A stretch of DNA of 56,552 nt from Clostridiales bacterium (GCA_022508465.1 JAFLVB010000003.1:1-56552); one strand, 5' to 3'. Positions 25,950 to 35,006 are shown, counted from the stretch's first letter. The notes: generated by a model from the sequence alone, not told the origin. Numbers and translations are program-made.

Positions 25950-26477
25950 TTAGTCCAAAAATACGACTTTGCCGTCGCGTTCTTTTTTAGCGGGAAGGTC
26001 TTTGATATATCCTATCGACAGAGCGGCATATGGCTTATATCCGTCCTCGAGCTTAAGCAAGGAACGTATCTTTTCGTTTGTAAAATTGTAGAACTGATTT
26101 ATCCAGCATGCACCAAGTCCAAGCTCGGTTGCGGCAAGATACATATTTTCCATTACACAACCTGTGTTCTGCTCGGGCAAAACAGACTTTTTGCCAAACG
26201 AAACGACTATAAGAGTGTTGCCGCCACGATAAAAGTCGAATTTGCCGTTTGTGCTAAAATGAGGCCGCATATTCTCGTCCATAGCCTCGCACATAGCGTC
26301 GTTAATCTCATTAAGCACTTTACCGCGCACGATAGTTAATACGATATCGCGCGAGTTCATAGCCGTAGGTGCTTCGAGTCCGGCTTTAGCGATAACCTCT
26401 ATTTTATCGTCCTCGACAGCCTTGTCTAAAAAGCTGCGCACACTCACTCTATTATTAATACAGTCTAACGTGTTCAT
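25950..26477 (-). CDS. Nitroreductase family protein
   Basis: A 175-residue FMN-dependent oxidoreductase-like protein. The N-terminal NRVSVRSFLDKAVED and following APTAMNSRDIV match the family, as does the GACWINQFYNFTNEK ... SIGY region. Members reduce nitroaromatics, quinones or flavin with NAD(P)H; a specific substrate is not visible. It follows the FmdB-type gene with stop and start directly adjacent (TAG-ATG) and an internal GGAGG. It is the second gene of that operon. Confidence 0.87.
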   Translation of the reverse strand: MNTLDCINNRVSVRSFLDKAVEDDKIEVIAKAGLEAPTAMNSRDIVLTIVRGKVLNEINDAMCEAMDENMRPHFSTNGKFDFYRGGNTLIVVSFGKKSVLPEQNTGCVMENMYLAATELGLGACWINQFYNFTNEKIRSLLKLEDGYKPYAALSIGYIKDLPAKKERDGKVVFLD

Positions 26478-26672
26478 CTATTTACAACCTCCGCAGCACG
26501 AGCAATTACCCGTGCAATTAGATTTTTTGTTAGTGTTGACAATAAGCTCGCCACTATACACCTGTCCGGTCTCCCCTCCGCAAAACTTACATTTGGGATA
26601 ATTACCGTCGGCTTTGACAAGCTCCTCGTAAACCTTACCGCATTTAGCGCATCTCAATTCAATAAGCGGCAT
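26478..26672 (-). CDS. FmdB-type zinc-ribbon protein
   Basis: A 64-residue protein. CAKCGKVYEELV near residue 6 and CKFCGGETG form a four-cysteine zinc ribbon of the FmdB family, and a C-terminal CTGNCSCCGGCK adds more cysteines. Family members are putative regulatory or nucleic-acid/metal-binding proteins. The ATG at 26672 follows GGAGGGG; ten earlier in-frame codons overlap the promoter and are not used. First gene of the nitroreductase operon. Confidence 0.82.
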   Translation of the reverse strand: MPLIELRCAKCGKVYEELVKADGNYPKCKFCGGETGQVYSGELIVNTNKKSNCTGNCSCCGGCK

Positions 26673-26692
26673 ACCTAAACCCCTCCATATAA

Positions 26693-26721
26693 ATAGTACC
26701 ACATAAAATGCAAATTGTCAA
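26693..26721 (-). promoter_or_regulatory. Promoter of the FmdB-nitroreductase operon
   Basis: Minus-strand TTGACA (26721-26716), 17 bp, TACTAT (26698-26693). Transcription is expected about 14 bases before the ATG, with the ribosome binding site inside. Confidence 0.75.
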
Positions 26722-26756
26722 TAAGTGCGGCGGAAATTTTTACTCTGCATAGTAAA

Positions 26757-26784
26757 AAAAGCACGCTCTTAGAAGCGTACTTTT
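26757..26784 (-). terminator. Terminator of the LRR-TSCPD operon
   Basis: Stem AAAAG-c-ACGCT / AGCGT-a-CTTTT with a 6-base loop (one mismatch), about 30 bp past the TSCPD gene. Confidence 0.7.
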
Positions 26785-26814
26785 ATGTAAGCGTCAATTA
26801 AATAAAACCAAAAT

Positions 26815-27081
26815 CTAAGTGTTTGCGGATAATTCGGCTTGCTTTGCGGCAAGAACTGCGTGAGCAAGCTGATCGCCGCATGACGTCGTGTTGTTTCCGC
26901 ACGTTACGCCCGAAATCTTTTTGGCGATATCGTCGGCTTTCATTCCGTCTATTAGCAGCGGAATACATTTAAGATTGCCGTTGCAGCCGCCCGTAAAATG
27001 AACGTTAGTTACAACGCCGTCATTTATATCCATTTCTATGGATGTCGAGCAAACGTTTTGCGTCTTATAAACAAAGTGCAT
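26815..27081 (-). CDS. TSCPD-domain protein (TIGR03905-like)
   Basis: An 88-residue cysteine-rich protein: VCSTSIEMDI, FTGGCNGNLKC and VTCGNNTTSCGD. This pattern matches the small TIGR03905/TSCPD family related to the C-terminal domain of class II ribonucleotide reductases; function is not established, metal or redox chemistry being likely. RBS GGAGGTGG before the ATG at 27081. It lies 16 bp after the large LRR gene, probably in the same transcript. Why a cytosolic small protein is coupled to an LRR lipoprotein is unclear. Confidence 0.85.
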   Translation of the reverse strand: MHFVYKTQNVCSTSIEMDINDGVVTNVHFTGGCNGNLKCIPLLIDGMKADDIAKKISGVTCGNNTTSCGDQLAHAVLAAKQAELSANT

Positions 27082-27097
27082 TTTTCCACCTCCACAT

Positions 27098-30000
27098 TTA
27101 ATTACTGTTTTCCTCATCAAAAGGAACAAGTCTCGATCGCTCCCCAATAAGGTCCTTATAAATACCCCAGCCTTTGGTGCTGCTGAGAAACTCGTCTTTT
27201 TTGCCATAGTCGACATAGATAGTTAAGCCGCTGAGAACGCTCACATTATTGTGACCATCCGAGCTATGGAACGATAGATTGTACGATAGATCCGTTAGCA
27301 TAGGAATATTGTCACCATAGACATTGACCTCACTTAAAGACTTACAATCAAAGAACGCATACTTGCCAACCATCTCAATCGAATTTCCGCCATACGGAGT
27401 GCCTATATTGACTTTTATCAAATTAAGTTCGCGGAATGCATCCTTGCCAATAGTCAAAAGCGAGGTTGGCAGATTGAGTTCGCGCAGAGCTATGCAATAT
27501 CTGAATATGTTTTCGCCTATAGCTACCAATCCATTGCCGAAGTCAACATCGCTCAATAACGAACAGCTGCTGAACACCTCGTCGCCAAGCGTAACAGGTG
27601 CATCGGGCAAAACAACAGAACTTACATTGCCGTAAGCAAATGCGCAGTCGCCGATAAGCTCAAGATGTACGGCATTGCTTAGGTCCAAACTTGTATAATT
27701 TACCTTCTGCGTTATCGTACCGGCAAATGTGTATGACATAATACGACGTAAGGAGTTTTCGGTAGGAATTATTATATTTTTAAGCGAAGTGCAGCTTAGG
27801 AAGGCACTCGAACCAATCTCTGATACGGCATGCCCTATCGTAACATCTACAAGCGAATTACACTCCGAAAAAGATCCGACCGATATGACTTGAATATCGC
27901 CAAAATCTATGCTCTTAAGCGACGTGCCCGAAAAGGCATTGACACCGGTCTCTGCAAGTGATTTAGCGCCTGTAAAGTCTAACCTCTCCATCTTGGGCAC
28001 CAATCCGGGGTCTCCGCTAAATGCGCGATATCCTATATAATTTAACGCCGTTGCTATCGAAAAGTCTATATTAGTAAGCCCCGTTGCCGAGTAAAAGGCT
28101 TCCCGCTCTATTCGCTCAAGCGATGACGGCAGCTTTATGGAGCGCAACATTTTATTGTATCCAAATGCGTATTCGCCTATTTGCTCTAACCCTTCGGAGA
28201 AAGTGACCGATTGGAGACGCGAACAGTTATAAAACGCATATGCATCTATTATTTTTAGCGAGTGCGGCAACGTTATATTATAAAGATATGTGTTATCTCT
28301 GAATGCGCCGCTTGCTATCCTGACTACGCCCTCGGGCAAGTTGATGCTTGAAGCCGAGCCGGAACGAATAAACATTATGAGCACAGTTCCGTCGCTATTG
28401 TACAAAGCGCCGTCTTTGGAGGTATAGTAGCTGTTACCGTCCTCGACCTCAAAGGCGGTGATCTCTGAGCCGTCAAAGGCACCTTGATTACCGAAATCTA
28501 TGGGATTTGCTTCTCGATTTATGGTGATAGTCTTTAGCGCAGGGAGTTTTACTTTATTATATTCGCGTTGATAGAATACTCTATATCCAAGACTGTTAAG
28601 CGAGGCAGGTGTCCTAAACGACGTCAGTCCGCTGCCCTGAAAAGCATAATCGTCTATCGTCGTCACGCTGTCGGGGAGGTCGATACTGCTCAGCTTAGGA
28701 CAGTATGCAAACGCATTGGAATTGATCTTTTCAAGCCCGTCGCCCTCAAAAATGACATTACTTAGTAATGAGCACCCTTCAAACGAACTACTGTCAATTA
28801 CAGCTATATTTGACGGCAATGTAATTGATTCCAGCCAAGTGCAACCGTAAAATGCGTTTGAACCTATACGATTAAGCGACTTGGGCAAAGTTACATTTTT
28901 TAAACTCTGGCAATTATAAAATAAATTATCGGGCAACTCATTCAAGTCAGCCGGCAAAGTTAACTTTAATAAATTTACGCAACCGCTGAAAGCAGCACTA
29001 TCAACCGATTTAATATTGCCTGATATTTCCTTTAAGGCGCTATTTTCAAAGCAATTTGACGCTAGTTTTACACTGCCTTTGATGTCGATATATTGCAATC
29101 CGCAACGACGGAAAGCATAGCTACCAACCTTAGTCAAGGTCGCCGGGAATGTCAAGCTGCCGCTAAGCGAGGTACAACCCTCAAACGCACGCGCGCCTAT
29201 TCTGGTAAGCGTATTAGGCAACGTTATCGTTTTTAAGCCCACGTTATTGATAAACGCGCCTTCGCCTAAGGTTTTAAGGTCATAGCCAAGCTCAACTACC
29301 GAAGAAACTTCGCCGCCATCTCTACCAAACGCGTAAGCTCCGATATCTTCCACAATACCAATCGTTATATACGAGAAGGTCTGTCCGTAAAAAGCCCTTT
29401 CTCGAATGATCTTGGTTATAAGAGATAGCGTACCCATTAGCTTTGCGTTGTAAAAAGAATACGCACCGATATAGTCGATATTAAGCCTGCTTGCATCATA
29501 CTGAACATGGTATGCTATGGTTGAGCATTTTCCATTATAGTATGTCGAATAGTTGCCAAGCCCGTAAAAGGCATAGTCGCCTATACGAGATACGGTATTG
29601 GGTAGCGATAATCTTGTAGTTCTGGAGCACGGATAATCATATGAGCCTATCTGCACCCAATTAAGATATGTGTCTGCGGCAAAAGCGTAATCACCTATCA
29701 TCAACCTTTCGGTGATCATAGACAAATCCAAAGTGTCTATCATAACGCCTTCAAATGCATGCGAGCCGATTGTCTTGATCTTGCTGCCAAATGACACATC
29801 CACTCTTTTCGCTACATAGTTGCCGTTTTCAAAGTACCAGCCTATATGATTAAACGCATATGCGCCAATGCTCTCGATTGTGGAGGGCAGTTTAACCTTA
29901 GTAAGTGCCGACACATATACATTAGCGCCCGAATTAGCATAATTTCCGTTTAAAGTATAACTTTCGTCGAAGCGCGCCATAAATGCACCTTCGCCAATAT

Positions 30001-30784
30001 GGGTAAGCCCCTCGTTAAATGTAACATTCATAAGCGCGGGATTGCCGTAAAAGGCATACGCCCCTATCTTTTTGTAAGTTGAAGGTATGTAAATCGACAG
30101 TATATTCATGCAGCTGAACGCACCTTTATAATTAGATCCGTCCGCTATACCCGTTACCTTTGCGCCCTTATATTCCGTTGGCAAAGCAAGCTTTATGTAC
30201 CCGCCCGCCATTTGCGGAAGCGACGCACCACTGCGCACACCTTTAATGAAGTATGTGCCGTCTCTGTTTATCGCAAAGTCTAATAGCTCTACATCAACGC
30301 TATCATACTTCTCTTTGGCATAGACTTCCATATCCTCGGTAATAGAGCTTATATCCTTATCCCAACCGTCGAACACAAAAAAGTCGGTCGTAGTTACGAC
30401 AGGCCCGCGAGCGCTTGCGCCCTCTATAACCTGCTCTGTTTTAATCAGCTGCCCGGTGGTGTCGTAAAATTTAACTGTATGATATATGACTTCTGCTTCC
30501 TTTTTCCAAACGGCATGCAAAGTTATGTCGCTTGTCACGGGAGAGGCAAGATCATACTCTTTGCCATCTTCGGTCGCCCAATATAAAAACTCACGCCCAT
30601 CCATATTTGTCGGCATGGGTGACATATCTATCGCCTCACCCTCTTTTACCGAAACAAATTTTTCTTCATCGTCCATAATAAAAGTCACGCTAAAAAAAAC
30701 TTCGGGCAACTTAGGTTGTACGCACGAAACGGGTAAAGCAATTGCCAAAAATAGAGTTAATGTTATCAGGAATCTTTTCATCAT
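27098..30784 (-). CDS. Large BspA-type leucine-rich-repeat putative lipoprotein
   Basis: A 1,228-residue exported protein. Signal sequence at 1-20 ends in ALPVSC, a suboptimal lipobox that could tether it as a lipoprotein. Two InlB B-repeat/Flg_new-like modules follow (each ending in a W/Y-V-W or YAKE strand, to about residue 150), then dozens of BspA-type repeats (pattern LTxIxLPxSLxxIGxxAFxxC) to near the C-terminus. Such repeats mediate adhesion to host proteins or other bacteria. There is no sortase motif. The start lacks a strong Shine-Dalgarno. A 15-bp palindrome overlaps its promoter -10 region. It shares an operon with the TSCPD gene. The ORF is intact, unlike the LRR gene at 4248-8281. 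Confidence 0.88.
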   Translation of the reverse strand: MMKRFLITLTLFLAIALPVSCVQPKLPEVFFSVTFIMDDEEKFVSVKEGEAIDMSPMPTNMDGREFLYWATEDGKEYDLASPVTSDITLHAVWKKEAEVIYHTVKFYDTTGQLIKTEQVIEGASARGPVVTTTDFFVFDGWDKDISSITEDMEVYAKEKYDSVDVELLDFAINRDGTYFIKGVRSGASLPQMAGGYIKLALPTEYKGAKVTGIADGSNYKGAFSCMNILSIYIPSTYKKIGAYAFYGNPALMNVTFNEGLTHIGEGAFMARFDESYTLNGNYANSGANVYVSALTKVKLPSTIESIGAYAFNHIGWYFENGNYVAKRVDVSFGSKIKTIGSHAFEGVMIDTLDLSMITERLMIGDYAFAADTYLNWVQIGSYDYPCSRTTRLSLPNTVSRIGDYAFYGLGNYSTYYNGKCSTIAYHVQYDASRLNIDYIGAYSFYNAKLMGTLSLITKIIRERAFYGQTFSYITIGIVEDIGAYAFGRDGGEVSSVVELGYDLKTLGEGAFINNVGLKTITLPNTLTRIGARAFEGCTSLSGSLTFPATLTKVGSYAFRRCGLQYIDIKGSVKLASNCFENSALKEISGNIKSVDSAAFSGCVNLLKLTLPADLNELPDNLFYNCQSLKNVTLPKSLNRIGSNAFYGCTWLESITLPSNIAVIDSSSFEGCSLLSNVIFEGDGLEKINSNAFAYCPKLSSIDLPDSVTTIDDYAFQGSGLTSFRTPASLNSLGYRVFYQREYNKVKLPALKTITINREANPIDFGNQGAFDGSEITAFEVEDGNSYYTSKDGALYNSDGTVLIMFIRSGSASSINLPEGVVRIASGAFRDNTYLYNITLPHSLKIIDAYAFYNCSRLQSVTFSEGLEQIGEYAFGYNKMLRSIKLPSSLERIEREAFYSATGLTNIDFSIATALNYIGYRAFSGDPGLVPKMERLDFTGAKSLAETGVNAFSGTSLKSIDFGDIQVISVGSFSECNSLVDVTIGHAVSEIGSSAFLSCTSLKNIIIPTENSLRRIMSYTFAGTITQKVNYTSLDLSNAVHLELIGDCAFAYGNVSSVVLPDAPVTLGDEVFSSCSLLSDVDFGNGLVAIGENIFRYCIALRELNLPTSLLTIGKDAFRELNLIKVNIGTPYGGNSIEMVGKYAFFDCKSLSEVNVYGDNIPMLTDLSYNLSFHSSDGHNNVSVLSGLTIYVDYGKKDEFLSSTKGWGIYKDLIGERSRLVPFDEENSN

Positions 30785-30798
30785 GCTTAAGTTTTAAT

Positions 30799-30817
30799 AT
30801 GTACTTAGTACATTATA
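30799..30817 (-). promoter_or_regulatory. -10 box with overlapping 15-bp palindromic operator of the LRR lipoprotein
   Basis: ATGTACTTAGTACAT (30799-30813) is a perfect palindrome spanning the predicted start region, immediately next to TATAAT on the minus strand (30817-30812). A clear -35 at the right distance was not found. The bound regulator is unknown. Confidence 0.5.
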
Positions 30818-30930
30818 GTTATATATAGTTTATCACAACAAAAGTCAGTCGTCAACGCGCGTTTGAAACTTTCGGCAAAATATCAATTTTACACAATTTA
30901 TTTTTTGAAATTTTAATAATAACTCACAAA

Positions 30931-30961
30931 AAAACGGCATTGAGAATTTCAACGCCGTTTT
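30931..30961 (-). terminator. Terminator of the sda-ilvA-ridA operon
   Basis: Stem AAAACGGC ... GCCGTTTT, with inner TTGA/TCAA pairing, about 25 bp past the ridA stop. Confidence 0.8.
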
Positions 30962-30986
30962 ATAGTCTGTTTTATCCCTTTATAGA

Positions 30987-31358
30987 TTAAAGCTCTGCTA
31001 TAACTTCTACTTCGACAAGAACGTTTTTGGGAAGCGTCTTAACCGCAACGCACGAACGAGCGGGGCAAGAAGTAAAGTATTTGCCGTAAATTCCGTTGAA
31101 TGCGGCAAAGTCGCCCATATCACTCAAAAAGCAAGTTGTCTTAAACACTTTGTCAATCGATGTGCCGGCAGCAGAGAGTAAACCTACAACGTTTTTGCAA
31201 ACCTGCTCGGTCTGAGCCTCGATAGTATTGCCTTCGATCTCGCCGTTAGCGGGATTGATGGGTATTTGACCCGAGCAATAAACAAGGTTATTAACAACCA
31301 TAGCCTGCGAATACGGTCCGATAGCGCCGGGCGCTTTGTCTGTCTTGATAACTTTCAT
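30987..31358 (-). CDS. ridA: RidA-family reactive intermediate deaminase
   Basis: A 123-residue RidA/YjgF protein. Recognised by APGAIGPYSQA at the N-terminus, VYCSGQIPINP, and RSCVAVKTLPKNVLVEVEVIA, which contains the conserved arginine. It hydrolyses 2-aminoacrylate and 2-iminobutanoate released by PLP dehydratases. It sits 17 bp behind ilvA and behind a serine dehydratase, exactly the enzymes that release these toxic intermediates, so its role here is well supported. RBS AGGAGG. Last gene of the operon. Confidence 0.93.
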   Translation of the reverse strand: MKVIKTDKAPGAIGPYSQAMVVNNLVYCSGQIPINPANGEIEGNTIEAQTEQVCKNVVGLLSAAGTSIDKVFKTTCFLSDMGDFAAFNGIYGKYFTSCPARSCVAVKTLPKNVLVEVEVIAEL

Positions 31359-31375
31359 AATAAATCCTCCTGTTT

Positions 31376-32569
31376 TTACACAATTATATTAAAGCCGTTT
31401 CCGTGAAGAGTGGCTTTTATAGACTCTATATGCTCGAAGTTACGAGTTTCGAGCTCCATTCTCAGATAACATGTATCGATATCGCCGTTAGCGGCAAGAC
31501 GCTCGTGATGAGCGGAAATGACGTTTGCGCCCAGCTTTGCGACACATTGAACAGCCTCGCTGAACTGACCCGGCGTGTCCTTGAGCTGAATGGTAATCAT
31601 ACAACGACGACCGCTGTTTAAGAGACCTTGAGTAATAACTCGCGACAAGCGATTGACGTCGATATTACCTCCGGATATTACACAGCAAACCTTTTTGCCG
31701 GTTAGCGGCAGCTTGTTGAACATTGCCGCGGCAAGCGCAACCGCACCCGCACCCTCGGCAACGAGCTTCTTCTTTTCTATGAGCGTAAGTATCGCCGTAT
31801 ATATTTCCGCCTCGTTGACAGTAAAAATTTCGTCTACATATTGCTTTGTAAGGTCAAACGTGAGGTCGCCCGGCTGCTTGACAGCAATACCGTCGGCAAG
31901 CGTATTTACCGATGCGAGCTTGATCGCTCTGCCCTCCTTGATGGAGTTATACATGCTTGACGCATTGCTCGCCTGCACGCCGTAAACCTTGATTTTGGGA
32001 TTAATCTGCTTTGCGGCAAAAGCAACACCCGATATAAGTCCGCCACCGCCGATAGGCACAACTATCGCATCCATATCGGGGCGCTCCTCAAGGATTTCGA
32101 GCGAGAGAGTACCCTGTCCCGCAATAACGTCCTCGTCGTCAAACGGATGAATAAAAGTGTACCCGTGTTCCTTTTGGAGGTCGAGCGCCTTTTGATACGC
32201 GTCGTCGTACACTCCGTTTACAAGGCAAATTTGAGCGCCGTAGCTGCGCGTCGCTTCTATCTTGGAGATAGGTGCTCCTGCGGGCAGGCATATAAGTGCG
32301 GGAATCCTGTTCCTTTGAGCGGCAAGCGCAACACCCTGAGCGTGGTTACCTGCCGAGCAAGCTATAACGCCGCGAGCCTTTTCCTCGTCGGTAAGTTTGG
32401 AAATTTTGTAGTACGCCCCCCTTATTTTGAACGAACCGGTTATCTGCAAGTTTTCGGTTTTGAGATAAATGTCGTTGTCGCAATTTATGGGCATACTCAA
32501 TATATCTGTGTTGTTAATGACTGGCCTAAGCACCGCTTCTGCGTCTTTTACTTTGTCGAGTGTGAGCAT
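31376..32569 (-). CDS. ilvA: Threonine ammonia-lyase with C-terminal ACT domain
   Basis: A 397-residue PLP enzyme converting threonine (and serine) to 2-oxobutanoate and ammonia. The PLP lysine is in TGSFKIRGAY; SAGNHAQG and the glycine loop PIGGGGLISG bind the cofactor phosphate and carboxylate. Residues about 320-397 form an ACT domain (MITIQLKDTPGQFSE), of the shorter single-ACT type. Length fits catabolic/TdcB-like enzymes with a regulatory tail. It starts inside the last 44 bp of the serine dehydratase gene, with GGAGG upstream, so the two are tightly coupled. Flanked by ridA. Confidence 0.93.
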   Translation of the reverse strand: MLTLDKVKDAEAVLRPVINNTDILSMPINCDNDIYLKTENLQITGSFKIRGAYYKISKLTDEEKARGVIACSAGNHAQGVALAAQRNRIPALICLPAGAPISKIEATRSYGAQICLVNGVYDDAYQKALDLQKEHGYTFIHPFDDEDVIAGQGTLSLEILEERPDMDAIVVPIGGGGLISGVAFAAKQINPKIKVYGVQASNASSMYNSIKEGRAIKLASVNTLADGIAVKQPGDLTFDLTKQYVDEIFTVNEAEIYTAILTLIEKKKLVAEGAGAVALAAAMFNKLPLTGKKVCCVISGGNIDVNRLSRVITQGLLNSGRRCMITIQLKDTPGQFSEAVQCVAKLGANVISAHHERLAANGDIDTCYLRMELETRNFEHIESIKATLHGNGFNIIV

Positions 32570-33767
32570 TTGATTCCTCCAAATTATTTATTTGAACCGA
32601 TTTGGCTAATCCGCCCTCCGACGTCTCTCGATAACTGCCGGAAAGGTCCTTGCCTGTCTCGTACATTGTCTTTACTACGATGTCAAACGAAATCTTACGC
32701 GTCGTATACAAAAAGCTACTAAGGTTTACTGCGTTAATAGCGCGCATTGCCGCAACTGCATTACGCTCTATGCACGGAATTTGTACCAATCCGCCCACCG
32801 GATCGCAAGTAAGTCCGAGATGATGCTCGATTGCCATTTCGGCAGCATACTCTATGTGTTCCACACTCATCCCGTATAATTCGCCGAGTGCGGCTGCCGC
32901 CATCGAGCATGCCGAACCTATTTCGGCTTGACAACCGCATTCCGCACCGCTTATCGAGGCGTTGGTCTTAATGAGCATGCCTATAAGTCCACCCACCGCC
33001 AAAGCGCGCACTATGTCGTCGTCCGTAAAATTCTTGCGTTGCTTCATATATCTGAGTACTGCGGGCAACACTCCGCACGAGCCGCACGTCGGTGCCGTTA
33101 CAACCTTGCCGCCGCCTGCGTTTTGCTCGGCAACGGCAAACGCAAATGCGCACACCATACGACTTTCACGAGTTTCTGGGCTTTCGTCCATAAACCTCTG
33201 ATTATACAAAAACTTGGCTTTGCGCTCCAGCCTCAGTCCGCCGCTAAGCACACCCGAAGTCTTAAGCCCTGCAGTAATGGAGTCGTTCATCGTCTTCCAC
33301 ACATACAGGAGATACTTTTTTATATCTTTATCCTCAAACGCGAAAACATAATCGCTAAGCGACAGTCCCTTATTTTCGCAATAGCGCGCAATACCCTTAA
33401 ACGTATTGTGCGGATAGACATTCTTGCTCTTTACCTCTTCGCCTTCAAAGACGATTTCGCCGCCGCCAATGCTGATAACTCTGACCCTATTCTCATCTTC
33501 ACCCGTAAAAAAGTCCATTGTGTTGGGGTGCGGAACTGCCGTCTCCTTATCGAATACAACGTTGACGCGCGCGGGCGCAAGTGCCTTGATTATCGCCTTG
33601 TCGGTAAGGTGGCCTTTGCCCGTTTTGGCAAGCGAATCATATAAAACCACCTTGTATACTTTACTGGGAAACCTCTCGGCATAAATTGTTGCCGCCTTAA
33701 CCGGTCCCATTGTATGAGAGCTTGACGGTCCATAACCAATCTTATAAATTTCCCTAATAGACTTCAT
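32526..33767 (-). CDS. sdaA: L-serine ammonia-lyase, iron-sulfur-dependent, single chain
   Basis: A 413-residue [4Fe-4S] enzyme converting serine to pyruvate and ammonia. The beta domain comes first (GPSSSHTMGPVKAA), then the alpha domain with cluster cysteines in APTCGSCGVLP, GAECGCQAEIGSACSM and TCDPVGGLVQIPC. Slightly shorter than E. coli SdaA. The last ~15 residues (HTRQSKRRRSGA) are out of family and arise where the ilvA start is overlapped. ATG at 33767 is preceded by GGAG; a six-codon upstream extension is less likely. First gene of the operon; cluster chemistry implies an anaerobe. Confidence 0.93.
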   Translation of the reverse strand: MKSIREIYKIGYGPSSSHTMGPVKAATIYAERFPSKVYKVVLYDSLAKTGKGHLTDKAIIKALAPARVNVVFDKETAVPHPNTMDFFTGEDENRVRVISIGGGEIVFEGEEVKSKNVYPHNTFKGIARYCENKGLSLSDYVFAFEDKDIKKYLLYVWKTMNDSITAGLKTSGVLSGGLRLERKAKFLYNQRFMDESPETRESRMVCAFAFAVAEQNAGGGKVVTAPTCGSCGVLPAVLRYMKQRKNFTDDDIVRALAVGGLIGMLIKTNASISGAECGCQAEIGSACSMAAAALGELYGMSVEHIEYAAEMAIEHHLGLTCDPVGGLVQIPCIERNAVAAMRAINAVNLSSFLYTTRKISFDIVVKTMYETGKDLSGSYRETSEGGLAKSVQINNLEESNAHTRQSKRRRSGA

Positions 33768-33802
33768 TTTCTTATGCTCCGACAAAAAATTTGAACCTTA
33801 TA

Positions 33803-33831
33803 AATGTATCACTTCGTAAATTTTTTGTCAA
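33803..33831 (-). promoter_or_regulatory. Promoter of the sda-ilvA-ridA operon
   Basis: Minus-strand TTGACA (33831-33826), 17 bp, TACATT (33808-33803), about 35 bases before the ATG. Confidence 0.65.
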
Positions 33832-33894
33832 ATATTTTGCGGGAAATTAGGGTTATCTATAAAATTTTCTAAACATTAAAATAAGGCTGTCTTA

Positions 33895-34329
33895 CTAAGC
33901 TATACTAAATATATAATTAGGCTCGGCTGATTGTATCCCATCTCTTTGCTCAAGTTTCTTTGACATTTTTATAACATTTGCTTTGCTGTGCTTATCGAGA
34001 GTAATACTAAAAATACGACAATATTTATCTATATTAACAAGCATTTCATTATCTGTCGGAATCCCAAGCACTTTTTTCCTTACCCAATCGGTTACATCTG
34101 CCCCAAGTTCCTCAACAGCTATTGCACCTACATCTGCAAAATCCTCGACTGTATAATCAAGGAACTTAAGTGTTTCCTCTCGTGTTAAAACAATTAAGAC
34201 TTGATTATCTACAAAATCACCTTCGACATCTTGACCACCACTTTCCTTTCCCAAGCCTAAACCCAGCGCCACGACAGCAAATATAAAGACTACAATGGCG
34301 CCTATAAGCAAAATAAGCTTCTTTTTCAT
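33895..34329 (-). CDS. Small secreted/anchored protein with I9-like inhibitor/propeptide pattern
   Basis: A 144-residue protein with an N-terminal hydrophobic helix (about 3-24) as signal or anchor. The rest resembles a subtilisin propeptide/I9 inhibitor: QVLIVLTREETLKF at the start of the domain and, near the end, the pattern KLEQRDGIQSAEPNYIF, closely matching the C-terminal strand of such prodomains (GVxxAEPN). No protease domain is attached. It could be a free-standing protease inhibitor or intramolecular-chaperone-like protein; the assignment is tentative, and the middle (45-110) differs from known members. The start at 34329 follows AAGAAGG. There is no obvious own promoter. Confidence 0.6.
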   Translation of the reverse strand: MKKKLILLIGAIVVFIFAVVALGLGLGKESGGQDVEGDFVDNQVLIVLTREETLKFLDYTVEDFADVGAIAVEELGADVTDWVRKKVLGIPTDNEMLVNIDKYCRIFSITLDKHSKANVIKMSKKLEQRDGIQSAEPNYIFSIA

Positions 34330-34363
34330 AAGCAACCCTTCTTTAATTTTTTCTCTTTTTAGC

Positions 34364-34390
34364 AAAAAGGGGCATATTTTGCCCGCTTTT
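34364..34390 (-). terminator. Terminator of the fum-cmk-like operon
   Basis: Stem AAAAAGGGGCA / TGCCCGCTTTT (one bulge), right after the stop of the cytidylate-kinase-like gene and before the I9-like gene, which could be reached by readthrough. Confidence 0.6.
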
Positions 34391-34391
34391 G

Positions 34392-35006
34392 TTATCTTTG
34401 TTCGATTTCTATTAGCTTAACGACAGCCTCGGCTACCGTTTTTATATTGGCATTGGTGGTGTTGATACATAGATCGTAGTTCATCTTGTCACCCCACTTG
34501 CGTCCGGTGTAAAACAGATAATACTTTGCACGGTGCTTATCGACTCTGCGAATATTGCGCCAAAGCTGTCTGTCCGAAACATCCTCGTTTTCCGACGCCT
34601 TTTGTCTACAACGCTCGATACGCGATTTGGGCGATGCATAGACAAAGATCCTGAACGGATTGCGTTCCCTTAGTATAAAGTCGGCGCATCTGCCTACAAT
34701 TACACAATCGGATTTGTCTGCCATTTCTGTTATGATGTTACTCTGCTGCACATAGATATTGGTCGTCTGATCCATATTGAAATTCATAGGCGGATAGAAC
34801 GAATGACCTATTGTTATAGGAAAATTCGCTACGGGATTTTTCTCCACGATCTGTTTGACATAAGATTCTGCAAGGTCGGTCTTTTCGGCAATACCCGAGA
34901 TAATTTCATTATCATAGTAGGCATAGCCGAGCTTCTCGGCAATACGCTTACCGAGTTCTCGTCCGCCGCTTCCAAGCTCACGGCCGATAGTGATAATCTT
35001 ATTCAT
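34392..35006 (-). CDS. Cytidylate kinase-like family protein
   Basis: A 204-residue P-loop protein of the cytidylate-kinase-like family (Cytidylate_kin2): phosphate-binding GRELGSGGRELG at the start, the YYDNEIISGIAEK region, IVGRCADFIL, and RRVDKHRAKYYLFYTGRKWG at the end. Canonical Cmk proteins differ, so phosphorylation of CMP is unproven; a different phosphoryl acceptor is possible. RBS GGAGG before the ATG. It follows fumB by 19 bp, so it appears to be the third gene of the fumarase operon; a functional link is unknown. Confidence 0.85.
   Translation of the reverse strand: MNKIITIGRELGSGGRELGKRIAEKLGYAYYDNEIISGIAEKTDLAESYVKQIVEKNPVANFPITIGHSFYPPMNFNMDQTTNIYVQQSNIITEMADKSDCVIVGRCADFILRERNPFRIFVYASPKSRIERCRQKASENEDVSDRQLWRNIRRVDKHRAKYYLFYTGRKWGDKMNYDLCINTTNANIKTVAEAVVKLIEIEQR

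Noticed and set aside
27082-27216. N-terminal extension of the TSCPD protein
   Set aside because: The extension overlaps the end of the LRR gene and the strong GGAGG lies directly before the ATG at 27081.
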